Shown one piece after another: positions 55,401 to 62,739 of a DNA stretch of 64,000 nucleotides. The notes under the pieces are model-generated. The model saw only the letters and a list, made by a program, of their open reading frames with translations. It did no database searches and was not told the origin of the DNA. This DNA comes from Lethocerus indicus (Eukaryota; Arthropoda; Insecta; Hemiptera; Belostomatidae). Location of the stretch: NCBI GenBank assembly GCA_019843655.1, contig JACDQD010000104.1:6944001-7008000 (forward strand), written 5' to 3'. Made by a program: the position numbers and the translations under genes. Within the stretch, counting starts at the first letter, position 1. Each line of letters begins with the position of its first letter.

Positions 55401-58400
55401 AATCTAAGTTCGGTCGATAACGGGGCAGGCCACCCCTACCTAAAAATCGAATACGAGCTCCCTATTGACATCCGTATTTCGATTAATACATTGCTGAGAT
55501 GTACAGATGACTATACAAATGAGGACGTATAAATATCGTTAAATCGGCTATTTGAATATTTGCTGCCTAAAAACTATCGGCTTATTTAATGCTATACTTG
55601 ATCATCGTCTGCGCTTTGTTGACTATTCTAAACTTCGATGTGATTTCAAAATTATCTCGGAATTATAGGTAACCTCGTAATTTACCGAGAAAAAATAATA
55701 AATAGCACAAAATAAATACGCTCAATACTAAATTAATTTTTATTTGGTATTTAATGTAATGAGTCTTGCGATATTCTGTCTCTACTGATTTGGAAATTGG
55801 TCCCTGCTTCTTCTCATCGTCAGTAGCGTAATCGCCTTACGCAGACACAGTTTAGTATAGCACCAAATTGACCAGAAGATCCCACGCATGATGACATCAG
55901 ATACCCCACGGAAAAATATCTTAAACTGAACTTACTAATTTACTAACGAAATATAGAATTAAACTCATAAAAAAAATGAATTCTTCCGAATTTATTTGAT
56001 ATCGGTATTTAGTAATAAGAAAACATTAGCGTGAAAAATGTAGGTAAAGTTAACGATTTGAAATAGTATTAACCGAAACAAATTTTTATTTTCTCAGCGT
56101 TTTATTTCATACAAATCTTGGGCCAGAAATTTAGCCGAACGATCCAATTAGCCGCGGTCGCCAAATTGCATTTACAAATACCAGTTGGAAGTAGAGTTGT
56201 GAAGGTGCGAGAACAAGTTGGTTTTTGTAAAAAGAAAGTTTTCTGCCGCGTGTTTCTTACTGTAAGTTCCGGATTAGTTCACGCAGTGAAACATCTCACT
56301 GGAAGTTTGGGCAATAGGGGTGGGGGCCAACTTACTTCTTGCAGGCATCAATTTCAGGCTCCTTTGCATTTTCAACTTTCACTTTATTTATCGTCGAATT
56401 TATGTAGCGTTGTTTCATCCATTTCAAAAGGGATGTCGGCGCGTGGAAATGCACGGCGGTGGAAATATTATATGAGGAAGACACTGAGTACAGCAGCTTT
56501 CCGCTTCCGTTTGCGTTTCCGCGTTAATGAAGCAACGTGGACGTTTTCACTTGGACTCGTTATTAAAATGTTTTCCTCCGCTATTGGCTGTGAGTTTTCC
56601 GGATTGTGAACGAGGTTCGTATCAAAGGAGACCGCCACCGCCGGTGACACAGAGAACGTGTCCACTCCAATTAAGAGCAACCGTCGAGCCTTTGAATAGG
56701 CGACTTGACGAGTGATGAAAGTCCACAACAGACACAATTACGAGTGTTAATGATTCGCTCAGCAGGCGCTAATCACTTAAAATCAGGATAAAAAAAACAA
56801 GACATACCAGACAATATTCTACTTTTTCATTGCTTATAGAGAGATGTGGAACATTTCCAAAAAGGTTTATTTTCTCTACAGTAATATAAATTAGAAGGGC
56901 TGTAGCATTACCTCCTCATTAAGCCTTATCATTAGGAAAAAGTCTGTTTATTTATGTGAAAATATACAGGACGGCCGAATAATAGGGCATTACTGTCTGA
57001 CCCACGGTGTACTTCAGTTTCTTGATATTTCATTCCCTTAGTTGGTCTTTTCCCTGTTCACAATTTTCTTTCGCGCGCTTTTAACTTATATGTACTTTTA
57101 TCCACAGCTCGGAAAACGAGGGAAATTATCCATAACGAAGGTGAAGGGAAAATCAATTAGTTCAGATCTTAATTTTAAGCTTTCTACTATGAGATGTTTC
57201 ATGTAGTATCGAGCTTATATCTAGCGAAACGAAACCGGCGAAAGATCTGGTATATGACCCAAAAAGCTAGAGGATATATAATTAAATTATTCAATTGAAT
57301 TCAAAATGTAGGTTAGCGAGAGTGTGGCCAAAGGACAAAAGGGACCCTACGTACGGCAGGGCGCGAGATGTGTCCTCGGAAATTCACCTTCTGTTTCAAT
57401 ATAACAAAAATCAAAGCGGATATTAACACCCACCCCTGAATACTTGCATTTTGTATTAAAATTATAAGAGGTAAGACAATAAATGAGCAGTCCTAGATGA
57501 CACTCCAAGGCCAATTTCAGTTTTGTTCTTCTGCCGTTAAACATTTCGAGACCGTCTTCTTCGAGACATTTCTTAACTTAAATTGTCTGTAAATAACGTG
57601 ATGTCAGAATCGTTGAGGTTGTTCAGCAAATTCACCTGTCGTGTTCCAGATTTCTTCGGGCCAATCGAGATGGGGTTAGGTCACGTGGAGATGTCACGCC
57701 CAGATCACGGACCGGTTTCCGGGAAAATTGAAAAACTTATTTTTTCACAACACGTCATATCAAAATAACTCAACTCCAGAACACCGTGTGGACATAGGTA
57801 CGGCCGTTCCTGAAGAATTTATTTATTTAAAGAATGAAGATTAAAAGTAATAACAAGAAGTGGACGGTACGGGAGACGAGGCGTTCGTATGATGAGCGAC
57901 ATTTCATTAGTGTTTCTTCTCGAGAAAAGTGTCTCGAGAATTTCTCCGGAATTTCGGCGTATTTTCTTCTAGAAATAATATTAATTAATATCCTAAACTG
58001 GATTATTAAATTTTATTTTACAACATGGTAGAAGCCTTAAGCGGTATTAGGAAACAACGTTCCTAATCGGGAAGAGAAACACTTTTATTGAAAAATTAAA
58101 TTAAAATTTGCTAGCTATCCACTAGCGAAGATCCAACTGACTGAAAAAGAGTAAAAATTCTGTTTTCTCGATAAATGAAAGCGGCCTAGAAATCTTTAAC
58201 ACTATACTGGACCTAGCCTATTCCAATTTGTTCGGGTATGCGCACAATTCCATAAAAATATTTTTCATTAAATTATCTTCAAAATGACGGAAGTGATGTA
58301 ATTTATTTGTAAATCTGTCCAAAGCTTTTGCCAGAGAGCATAGTCCCCGACTTTTCCGACTATTGCAATAAAATTATATCTGTAGGTTCGTGATGTTTCT

Positions 58401-61400
58401 GTCTCCTCTCGCTGGTTAGGTCTTTTGCTAGACCGGTTTCGGCTGCTCGCCATCTTCAGTAGCGGGTTTCTAGCCGAAACCGGTCTAGCAAAAGACCTAA
58501 CCAGCGAGAGGAGACAGAAACCGCTACTGAAGATGGCGAGCAGCCGAAACCGGTCTAGCAAAAGACCTAACCAGCGAGAGGAGACAGAAACATCACGAAC
58601 CTACAGTATTCCAACCCCTCGCAGACCACAAAACAGGTATATCAAAATTATATCTATTTTATGAAAAATCATCCTAGGAAATATTGTCGTTGAAACGGAA
58701 TTGTTTATTTGTTAGAATCTGAGGAAAGTCGAAAAGAAAAAAAAAAGGAAAAGAGAACTAAATGTCGAGTAGATCGGGAACACTGGCCCGTGTTACGACC
58801 GAAGGTCCCTCGGGATCGTTCCTTTTATTCGATGTGTGCTCTGGTCGCTTGTGCCAACAAACAGAATATCCTGTGTTAAGAAGGGAAACTTCCCCCCGTG
58901 TCTATATAGTGGCCCTAGTAGGACACCGTAGATGCGTCCGCCCGGCAAACCCTGCTGATGTCTGCAAAACAAAACCTTGGCCCTGTTTTCGACAGGGACA
59001 TAACACCGAATCCTTTCTTGTAAAGATTTTCACTGTTCAACTCGACACACTTCACCTTTATTAATTCTGTGCGTACAACGAGCGTTACAGGACCACAGTA
59101 ATAGAAAAGAAATGATAAAAGTATTTTGTTTACATTTTTAAATTTTAAAATCTGCTGAAGTCTGGAGCGGGAGTACCATCAATGGCTACATTCTCCCTCA
59201 AAAGTACACTACTAGTGTCATCTCATCGCTCTATCACTAAACATAATTTTAAAATTTTAGTTGAGGTAGTAAACTTAAAATAACAAGCAAAAATTATCTA
59301 TGTAGTTATTTGTGGCTGTTGTTGACTTCCGATCTTGGAATTATCGAAAAATTTTAATATTTTACGTGATAAGAAGCATAATTCCAATTTTACCACTGGG
59401 GCGGGGGGTTATTTTTCTTAGTATTTTTGACTGTACACTTTTAACTGTTCAACGTTCGATGGTTTGGCCCGAGATATGAATACATTTTAATATCAGGTAT
59501 TTCCGGCGTTCTACTGTGTTCTGCGTTATACAACAGTTATATCGATTGAAGAATTTTTAGTTATATATCGGGTTGAAATATTTCCACGAATACGGACTCC
59601 CTAGGGGGAGAGTTCAGTGGGGACGAAGGGTCAAAAAAACCGTTCGGAGAGGAAATAGGGATGAAAATATGGTTTCCTTCGGTCGTGTGATCTCCGTACA
59701 AAGTACTCATTCTCAGAAGGGTTTATCTAGACGTGGTTTGGACAGCACCGGAGATAAAACGAAACGGGATACGGGGAAAATTAATTTCTTCTTGGGGTAC
59801 AGCGTTTGGAGTGGTTGGGGGGCAAGCCCGCCCTTTAATACGCAAATCGCCCTTTCGGTTTAAATCAATTCTTTTCTACGCCGATAACGAAGTAGTCTGA
59901 TCTGCCAAATCTGCAGTGCAATAGAAATTAACACTTGGCATTGTTAACATTATATTTGACGAAGTGAGATATAACGTAATTTTCATATTTATATTCATCT
60001 CGCCGTTGACACTGATTGCCTAATGGATTAAACTTTAATGGGCGCTATTAACTAGCGCCATTAATAGCGCCGGTCGAATCAGGACGCGGTAATTAGCCTT
60101 CGTCTTATCATCCGTTAGATTAAATCCGGCACTTCCCTTCCTGTCCCTTAATTGAAGACGCTTTCGATAAATGCCACTCACTCTGACCTATCTACGTTTG
60201 CGGGGTATTACAACTTTAAATGCGGATCCTTAAACATTTTAAAATTTAAAGTTTTATACAACTAAAATCAAAGATAAGACTGGCATTGTTTGTTAAAATA
60301 ATATAAATACAAAACCGGTTGTTTGCCCTCAGCATGCCAATTGATAAAATTATTAGCTTGACTGAATTCATGATGAAGTGATATTGATAGCTTTTATCAT
60401 AAGGTGAGGTTAAGTTAGGTTAGAATCAGGAGGTACCGGTTTCCTCCGGTATTCTTATCTTAAATTTGTATAAATAACTCTAACTCTAATATTAGCTCAA
60501 CTAAACATGATAAAGTGATATTGATAGATTTTATCATAAAGGCCTAACAAATATATATTGTATTATTTATACACATTTTTCGTATATTTTATAGCCTTCA
60601 TAACTGAATTATCCGGACAAAAATGTAGCATAATTACTACGTTAGTGTTGCGTATATCTTTGACAAATTGGCCGCTGATGTCCCTTATACATAACGTCAG
60701 TTTTAAAAATTCTTGACTGATTTAAACGAAGATAGACAACAACACCTTGAATGTTGACAAAAAGGAAATGCTTAGACGTGTATATTCAGAGTGGATGTGC
60801 AGGGTGGGGGTTGAAGGGGATAATCTATCAAGCCCTTGTTAACGTCTTGTAACGATCAAAGTTCACCTCGGCCGGTGTTTTGCCCCAAACTCAAATCGCG
60901 GGTCGAATATCAATCACAAGATCTTGCTCGTTAGAATAATGAATATCTGGCACGACACTCGTTATACAGTGTTCCGTCGCGGTGTCGTATTCAGTAGAAA
61001 ACATTGTCGCCAACTTGCAGAAATTCGTACACGCGACAAGATTTATGAAATCTTGATTTTAAACAAACTAAAATAACCTTGGTATCAGCTCTAGTGTGAC
61101 CTGGGGAGGCTAATTGCTGAAAATGTACGAGATTTAATTTTGAATACCTGTTATGTATTTTTTAACGTTTTTCTCTCAACACTGCCTGAAGACTGGTTCT
61201 TTAATCTTACATAGATAATGAATCTGTAAGATTCATTCTTAATGAATAATTTTTTAATTATTCATTAAGAAATAATTAATGAATAAATATTAATAATATT
61301 TAATAATTAATATTTATTCTGAAATAATTTTTTCTTCTTCATTGTGGGCACATTCTTGGGCTTCATTCAGTAAAATCGATTACGGGGAAGAATATCAAAC

Positions 61401-61621
61401 GTTGGCGGGATACGGTTTTTCGCGGAAATCGATATTTCTATACGATATTATCGGAAAGACAGTTATAATTAATATATATAATATAACTAAAGTAGTTTCC
61501 TAGTAATAACTGTACGTATTTACCTCCTAGCCGAGTAGTAGCGGTAGAGCATCAGAGTCATGGCGACCAACAGCGCTAATCCCGTCCCAGTGGCAGCGCC
61601 CAACACTGCTGAGGCCACCAT
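14944..61621 (-). CDS. Syt12: Synaptotagmin-12 gene (tandem C2 domain membrane protein)
   Basis: Synaptotagmins are vesicle membrane proteins with two C2 domains. Vertebrate Syt12 acts in secretion without binding calcium. A transmembrane exon (61524-61621) begins with ATG. After a gap of about 43 kb come eight 3' exons: 18238-18399, 17935-18066, 17616-17790, 17128-17303, 16632-16751, 16225-16345, 15788-15936 and 14944-15102. They encode a Ser/Pro-rich linker, C2A and C2B, and end in the WHXL motif (MWHILR). C2A keeps loop-3 acids (FDYDRYSRND), but loop 1 reads GGFSEPYV instead of SDPYV. C2B has YLPSAERLTVVLLKARNL, VDPFVKVYL and the basic KRIKKKKTACRK patch, but loop 3 is degraded (VLDQGSDLIG). 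Syt12 fits better than Syt1. The transmembrane exon ends in phase 2 and the exon at 18399 starts in phase 0, so at least one exon lies between. Confidence 0.9.
15788..15936 (-). CDS. Syt12: Syt12 exon with the C2B polybasic patch
   Basis: The acceptor is AATTGCAG|AT and the donor GAG|GTGTGT. It encodes DPFVKVYLLMNGKRIKKKKT and NPVWNEALTFNINSNHLQNS. The Lys-rich strand is the lipid- and effector-binding patch of C2B. Confidence 0.95.
16225..16345 (-). CDS. Syt12: Syt12 exon, start of C2B, with a GC donor
   Basis: The acceptor is ATTTCAG|CCT. It encodes PPEELQEVLISLSYLPSAER and LTVVLLKARNLFTPENRDTV. The frame requires the exon to end at GTTG|GCAAGT. That is a GC-AG intron with an otherwise ideal donor, and it rebuilds the Asp of VDPFVKV. 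Confidence 0.92.
16632..16751 (-). CDS. Syt12: Syt12 exon, second half of C2A
   Basis: The acceptor is TTTCCAG|GTG and the donor AAG|GTAAAT, phase 0 at both ends, 40 codons. It encodes VFDYDRYSRNDIIGELRVGL with the loop-3 acidic residues retained. Confidence 0.95.
17128..17303 (-). CDS. Syt12: Syt12 exon, middle of C2A
   Basis: The acceptor is TATTTCAG|GG and the donor CAG|GTATGA. It encodes EEIVGGFSEPYVRISLEPP and NPVFDQHFKFPVSFDDLND. The loop-1 SDPYV motif is changed to SEPYV. Confidence 0.95.
17616..17790 (-). CDS. Syt12: Syt12 exon, linker and first strands of C2A
   Basis: The acceptor is TATCTTTCAG|AGT and the donor GAAG|GTAAAT. It encodes SSCRDVPTSPLPLGTLQPDL, then GRLHLSINYDFDRSDLHVHL. 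A longer open frame over 17533-18075 reads through both flanking introns and is not the product. Confidence 0.93.
17935..18066 (-). CDS. Syt12: Syt12 linker exon (Ser/Pro/Leu-rich)
   Basis: The acceptor is TGGTCCAG|AGT and the donor CTT|GTAAGT, phase 0 at both ends, 44 codons. It encodes STRLGGRALSPECRSGSEGS and TVPSLHRPRPLSPLLVPQDS. Probably disordered; similar linkers are phosphorylated in vertebrate Syt12. Confidence 0.88.
18238..18399 (-). CDS. Syt12: Syt12 linker exon (first exon after the giant intron)
   Basis: The acceptor is TTATTTTCAG|GTA and the donor CAG|GTCCGA, phase 0 at both ends, 54 codons. It encodes VFNVAKEAQTVQPSSPGVES and TPSLSSHASLDSNISKQ. The other frames contain stops. 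Confidence 0.85.
19109..19157. repeat. (TA)n microsatellite
   Basis: About 24 TA units. They create spurious Tyr-Ile open frames on the plus strand. Confidence 0.97.
20080..20118 (+). repeat. Short dispersed repeat, copy 1
   Basis: TGGAGCAGGAGTACCATCAA and a tail ATTCTCCCTC recur at 59162-59199 with a few changes. Confidence 0.6.
21886..21897. repeat. Poly-G tract
   Basis: An uninterrupted run of G on the plus strand of about 12 bases, within a larger imperfect G run. Confidence 0.8.
24989..25050 (+). repeat. Hairpin repeat family, copy at 25.0 kb
   Basis: Stem arms AATACTGCCCGC (24989-25000) and GCGGGCCTAGTAT (25017-25029) are followed by CGGCGCCTTGTTATTCCGAA. The bulge is CT here instead of GT. 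Confidence 0.65.
26361..26441 (+). repeat. Hairpin repeat family, copy at 26.4 kb
   Basis: Arms GATACTGTCCGCA (26379-26391) and TGCGGGTGTAGTATC (26406-26420), then AGCGCCGTGTTAACCGGTAC. Confidence 0.8.
29101..29131 (-). repeat. Degenerate copy of the hammerhead-like repeat
   Basis: On the minus strand ATCGCTACTGAAGGCGGCGG followed by GACGTCGAAAA keeps GCTACTGAAG and GAAA, with a changed middle. Confidence 0.35.
30464..30496 (+). repeat. Hairpin repeat family, degenerate copy at 30.5 kb
   Basis: ATTGCGGGTTTAGTATCAAC followed by ATGCTCGTTATTC keeps the right arm and tail only. The left arm is lost in a G-rich run. Confidence 0.4.
31075..31163 (+). repeat. Hairpin repeat family, copy at 31.1 kb
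   Basis: Arms AATACTGTCCGCA (31095-31107) and TGCGGGCGTAGTATC (31122-31136), then AGCGCCGTGTTACCCGGAAA and CATTTC. Confidence 0.82.
32738..32774. repeat. (TA)n microsatellite
   Basis: About 18 TA units. It lies 0.3 kb from another TA tract at 33065-33114. Confidence 0.95.
32970..33470 (+). repeat. Divergent tandem array with about 100-bp units
   Basis: Related units begin near 32971, 33110, 33216, 33313 and 33407 with the theme ATATACTTGTTGTATGAAG. An A-rich piece with GAGAATTCCTCAAATTTC-like text, a TTCCAAAAC box and GTGGTCTACAGGTGTG follow. A TA microsatellite interrupts the first unit. The family is unknown. Confidence 0.6.
33065..33114. repeat. (TA)n microsatellite
   Basis: About 25 TA units inside the divergent tandem array. 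Confidence 0.96.
33557..33743 (-). CDS. Candidate Syt12 linker exon in the giant intron
   Basis: A GC-rich open frame reads GPSSSPPPGTVAKAKAFLGP, then AACWATHKGLQSWVRVATHR and SQQHPNR. It ends in phase 0 at AGG|GTATTT, exactly what the exon at 18399 needs. Codons are GC-ending in this frame (GCC AAG GCC AAG GCC TTC CTC). Starting after GGCAG at 33744 it is phase 1 and would join the transmembrane exon directly; starting after CTGTAG at 33755 it is phase 0 and would need one more exon. The pyrimidine tract is poor, and open frames exist on the other strand too. Confidence 0.42.
33840..33952. repeat. CT-rich low-complexity tract
   Basis: Two CTCTCTCTCTC runs separated by mixed sequence, next to the GC-rich segment with the candidate exon. 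Confidence 0.75.
35443..35468 (+). repeat. Fragment of the hammerhead-like repeat
   Basis: CTACTGAAGATGGCGAGCAG then CCGAAG. It is identical to the 58.5-kb unit up to the GAAA box, which reads GAAG here, and then diverges. Confidence 0.6.
37406..37470. repeat. (GA)n microsatellite
   Basis: Nearly pure GA repeat with three interruptions, ending in AGAAGGAGGGAGG. Confidence 0.95.
38455..38556 (-). repeat. Hairpin repeat family, copy at 38.5 kb (inverted)
   Basis: On the plus strand AAGGCGTTGATACTACACCC is followed by CTGTTATGCGGGGAGTTTTA and a tail TTCCGTTTTGACTTTCAACA shared with the 40.5-kb copy. Confidence 0.75.
40530..40628 (-). repeat. Hairpin repeat family, copy at 40.5 kb (inverted)
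   Basis: AAGGCGTTGATACTACACCC, then CTGTTATGCCGGCAGTATTG, and the same tail TTCCGTTTTGACTTTCAACA. It is close to the 38.5-kb copy over about 100 bp. Confidence 0.78.
41689..41711 (+). repeat. Hairpin repeat family, fragment at 41.7 kb
   Basis: Only AGCCGGCGTAGTATCAGCG remains. Confidence 0.3.
45121..45220 (-). repeat. Hairpin repeat family, copy at 45.2 kb (inverted)
   Basis: GAAACATTTATTCCGTGGTC and GGGCGCTGATACTACGCCCG, then CTGTTATGAGTACAGTATTG. The outer flank matches the reverse complement of the 31.1-kb copy. Confidence 0.75.
46080..48190. other. CpG-poor AT-rich island in the giant intron
   Basis: About 2.1 kb with only a couple of CpG dinucleotides. The flanks on both sides have CpG at ordinary frequency. 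No open reading frame of note is present. One sequence, ACAAG|GTGAGTATT near 47196 on the plus strand, is a perfect donor site. It might be a nested non-coding transcript or an old methylated insertion. Confidence 0.4.
48446..48763 (+). mobile_element. Short retroelement-like insertion with a hammerhead-like core
   Basis: 318 bp are bounded by identical 15-bp direct repeats, AAGAAACGCTAGTTT, at 48431-48445 and 48764-48778, as expected for a target-site duplication. The left end, TACCTGTTTTGTCCTCTGCG, is the inverted counterpart of 58606-58639. The right part (48679-48750) carries GCTACTGAAGATGGCGAGTA and then GCCGAAACCGGTC, shared with the 58.4-58.6 kb locus. No coding region is seen. The mix of inverted and truncated parts resembles copies left by Penelope-like or other LINE-type elements, which is inference. 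Confidence 0.55.
48679..48715 (+). ncRNA. Second copy of the hammerhead-like motif
   Basis: It has the same arrangement: GCTA, CTGAAGA, T, GGC-GAGTA-GCC, GAAACCGGTC, TAGT. The only change in the outer stem turns a C-G pair into a T-G wobble, and the stem II loop differs by one base, so pairing is kept. Confidence 0.33.
49846..49928 (+). repeat. Hairpin repeat family, best copy at 49.9 kb
   Basis: Arms GATACTGCCCGCA (49860-49872) and TGCGGGCGTAGTATC (49887-49901) pair fully except for the bulged GT. AGCGCCGCGTTAGTCGGAAA follows. Confidence 0.85.
53023..53039. repeat. Short (TA)n tract
   Basis: About eight TA units. Confidence 0.8.
58380..58639. mobile_element. Foldback copy of the hammerhead-like repeat
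   Basis: Arms 58380-58465 and 58521-58606 are 86-bp reverse complements with no mismatch. The 55-nt spacer repeats part of the right arm directly (AGCCGAAACCGGTCTAGC and on). After the right arm comes TATTCCAACCCCTCGCAGAC, the inverted end of the 48.4-kb element. Each arm carries the core CTGAAGA, GGC-loop-GCC, GAAACCGGTC. The motif is at 58523-58559 on the plus strand and 58427-58463 on the minus strand. Confidence 0.75.
58523..58559 (+). ncRNA. Hammerhead-ribozyme-like motif
   Basis: Flanks GCTA (58523-58526) and TAGC (58556-58559) can form a short stem I. CTGAAGA (58527-58533) matches C3-U4-G5-A6-N7-G8-A9. GGC/GCC (58535-58537 and 58543-58545) form a short stem II. GAA (58546-58548) matches G12-A13-A14. 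The palindrome ACCGGT (58549-58554) would be a tiny stem III, ending in U16.1, and C (58555) is the expected cleavage base. An extra T sits between A9 and stem II, and stem III could only pair in a dimer. Self-cleavage is unproven. Confidence 0.35.
59162..59199 (+). repeat. Short dispersed repeat, copy 2
   Basis: TGGAGCGGGAGTACCATCAA plus ATTCTCCCTC, the same as at 20080-20118. The family is unknown. Confidence 0.6.
60036..60071. repeat. Overlapping GGCGCTA palindromes
   Basis: GGCGCTATTAA (60041-60051) pairs with TTAATAGCGCC (60061-60071). The same centre also pairs as TTAATGGGCGCTA with TAGCGCCATTAA. Two exclusive hairpins are possible. Confidence 0.6.
60350..60540 (+). repeat. Direct duplication with a conserved 53-bp core
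   Basis: 60350-60402 and 60488-60540 share TTATTAGCTTGACT-like text, AAGTGATATTGATAG and TTTTATCATAA. The spacing is 138 bp. Confidence 0.65.
61218..61318. repeat. Cluster of three AT palindromes
   Basis: AATGAATCT/AGATTCATT (61218-61226 and 61229-61237), TTCTTAATGAATAAT/ATTATTCATTAAGAA (61236-61250 and 61257-61271) and AATAAATATTAAT/ATTAATATTTATT (61282-61294 and 61306-61318) are perfect arms in a row, about 200 bp from the transmembrane exon. Confidence 0.75.
61524..61621 (-). CDS. Syt12: Syt12 start codon and transmembrane exon
   Basis: The acceptor CTATTTCAG is followed at once by ATG. 32 codons encode a strongly hydrophobic segment, VLGAATGTGLALLVAMTLML, then the basic stop-transfer YRYYSAR. 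The donor is GGAG|GTAAAT in phase 2. Only this frame is open. It fits the N-terminal single membrane span of synaptotagmins, with a very short luminal end, and a 5' UTR exon would lie upstream beyond the window. Assignment to Syt12 rests on strand, character and the absence of another gene in between. Confidence 0.72.
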
Positions 61622-62042
61622 CTGAAATAGAAATAACCGTCTGTTAAATTATCCGCATCAGTTTGTCTCGACAACAAGATAGGGATGAAGTGGCAAACAT
61701 TAAATATTCTATACGAGGCAGTCTCTCAGAATAATATCAACGGATAGAACATAATGTAAAGACAATCAATAGAGCGATGAGTTCAAGCCTTGAGCTCATA
61801 TTTATGCTTTCACTAGAAATACGATTGTGGAACATTGTTATTGTAAATTCATAATTGTTACAAATGTAATTAATTATTAGTAATCCCTAAATTACGGCGA
61901 GATCGCCTGATACTGTGGGGAGAACCACGGGTGTTGAATAATCGTGTTCAAATTCTGGTCGAGGAAACCCTCGCTCAATCGGGCGAAAATTATATTTTTG
62001 CATATGAAGAGAAGATCCATATGCTGATAGAAAATTCCATCT

Positions 62043-62260
62043 TGACTCGGTCGACTGCATTACCGGCTTCTTTGTAATTCATCGATTTGTATGCATTTAT
62101 GCCAAACTTGGAATGAAGATTTTTTTTTTATTTCTGAGGAATAGAATCAATTTTTTCTCTCTAACCAGTTTTGAATATGACTCGGTCGCCTGCATTACTA
62201 AATTCGTGTTAATTCAGTGATTTGAATGCATTTACCTCAATATGGTTGTGGACACTTTTT
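62043..62260 (+). repeat. Imperfect direct duplication, 135-bp period
   Basis: TGACTCGGTCGACTGCATTA at 62043 recurs as TGACTCGGTCGCCTGCATTA at 62178. Both are followed by a GATTTGTATGCATTTA-like segment and a T-rich run. Confidence 0.7.
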
Positions 62261-62739
62261 CTTATTTAGAAAAATCTTATTAATATGTTCAAAAAAGTGT
62301 TATTTTTAATTTGTGTTTAAGATTTCCATTATAGGTATGATTTGTCGCTAATTAAAATATTTAAAACTGCTTTATCTCCTCAAAATTTCGGTTAATACAA
62401 ATATTGATGATGAAAGAGTACAAATTAGGGCGTGTTATTAGGCTCCATTTAACACCGGCCATAATATGAATGGGGTGTCAGTTAACTGTAGAGCTGCATG
62501 CAATGTAGAAACACTAGACCAATATGCGCCGGTCTAATGTGTCAGCTTAATGGGGACCAACAACGACAATTTAGAACCAGCATTCTACGAATAGTTTACA
62601 TATATGCTGCTCTTATCCATCTACTACTCCAGACGGAGTAACTAAAACAATCGGTTACACGACTATTTTCTGTTTTATATATTTCATATACATCCATAGA
62701 TTCATTACAGACATTTAAAAAAGAAAAAAAATATATGCG

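Larger units (their letters stand above)
33755..61523 (-). other. 5' part of the giant Syt12 intron(s)
   Basis: About 28 kb, CpG-rich except for the AT-rich island at 46.1-48.2 kb. It holds hairpin-family repeats, the hammerhead-like retroelement copies, GA and TA tracts and palindromes. At least one 3n+1 exon may hide here if the exon ending at 33557 starts in phase 0; a weak candidate is 54396-54663. Confidence 0.55.

Noticed and set aside
56118..56609. 163-codon plus-strand frame
   Set aside because: No recognisable domain, mixed codon use, no splice context or repeat-encoded protein similarity.
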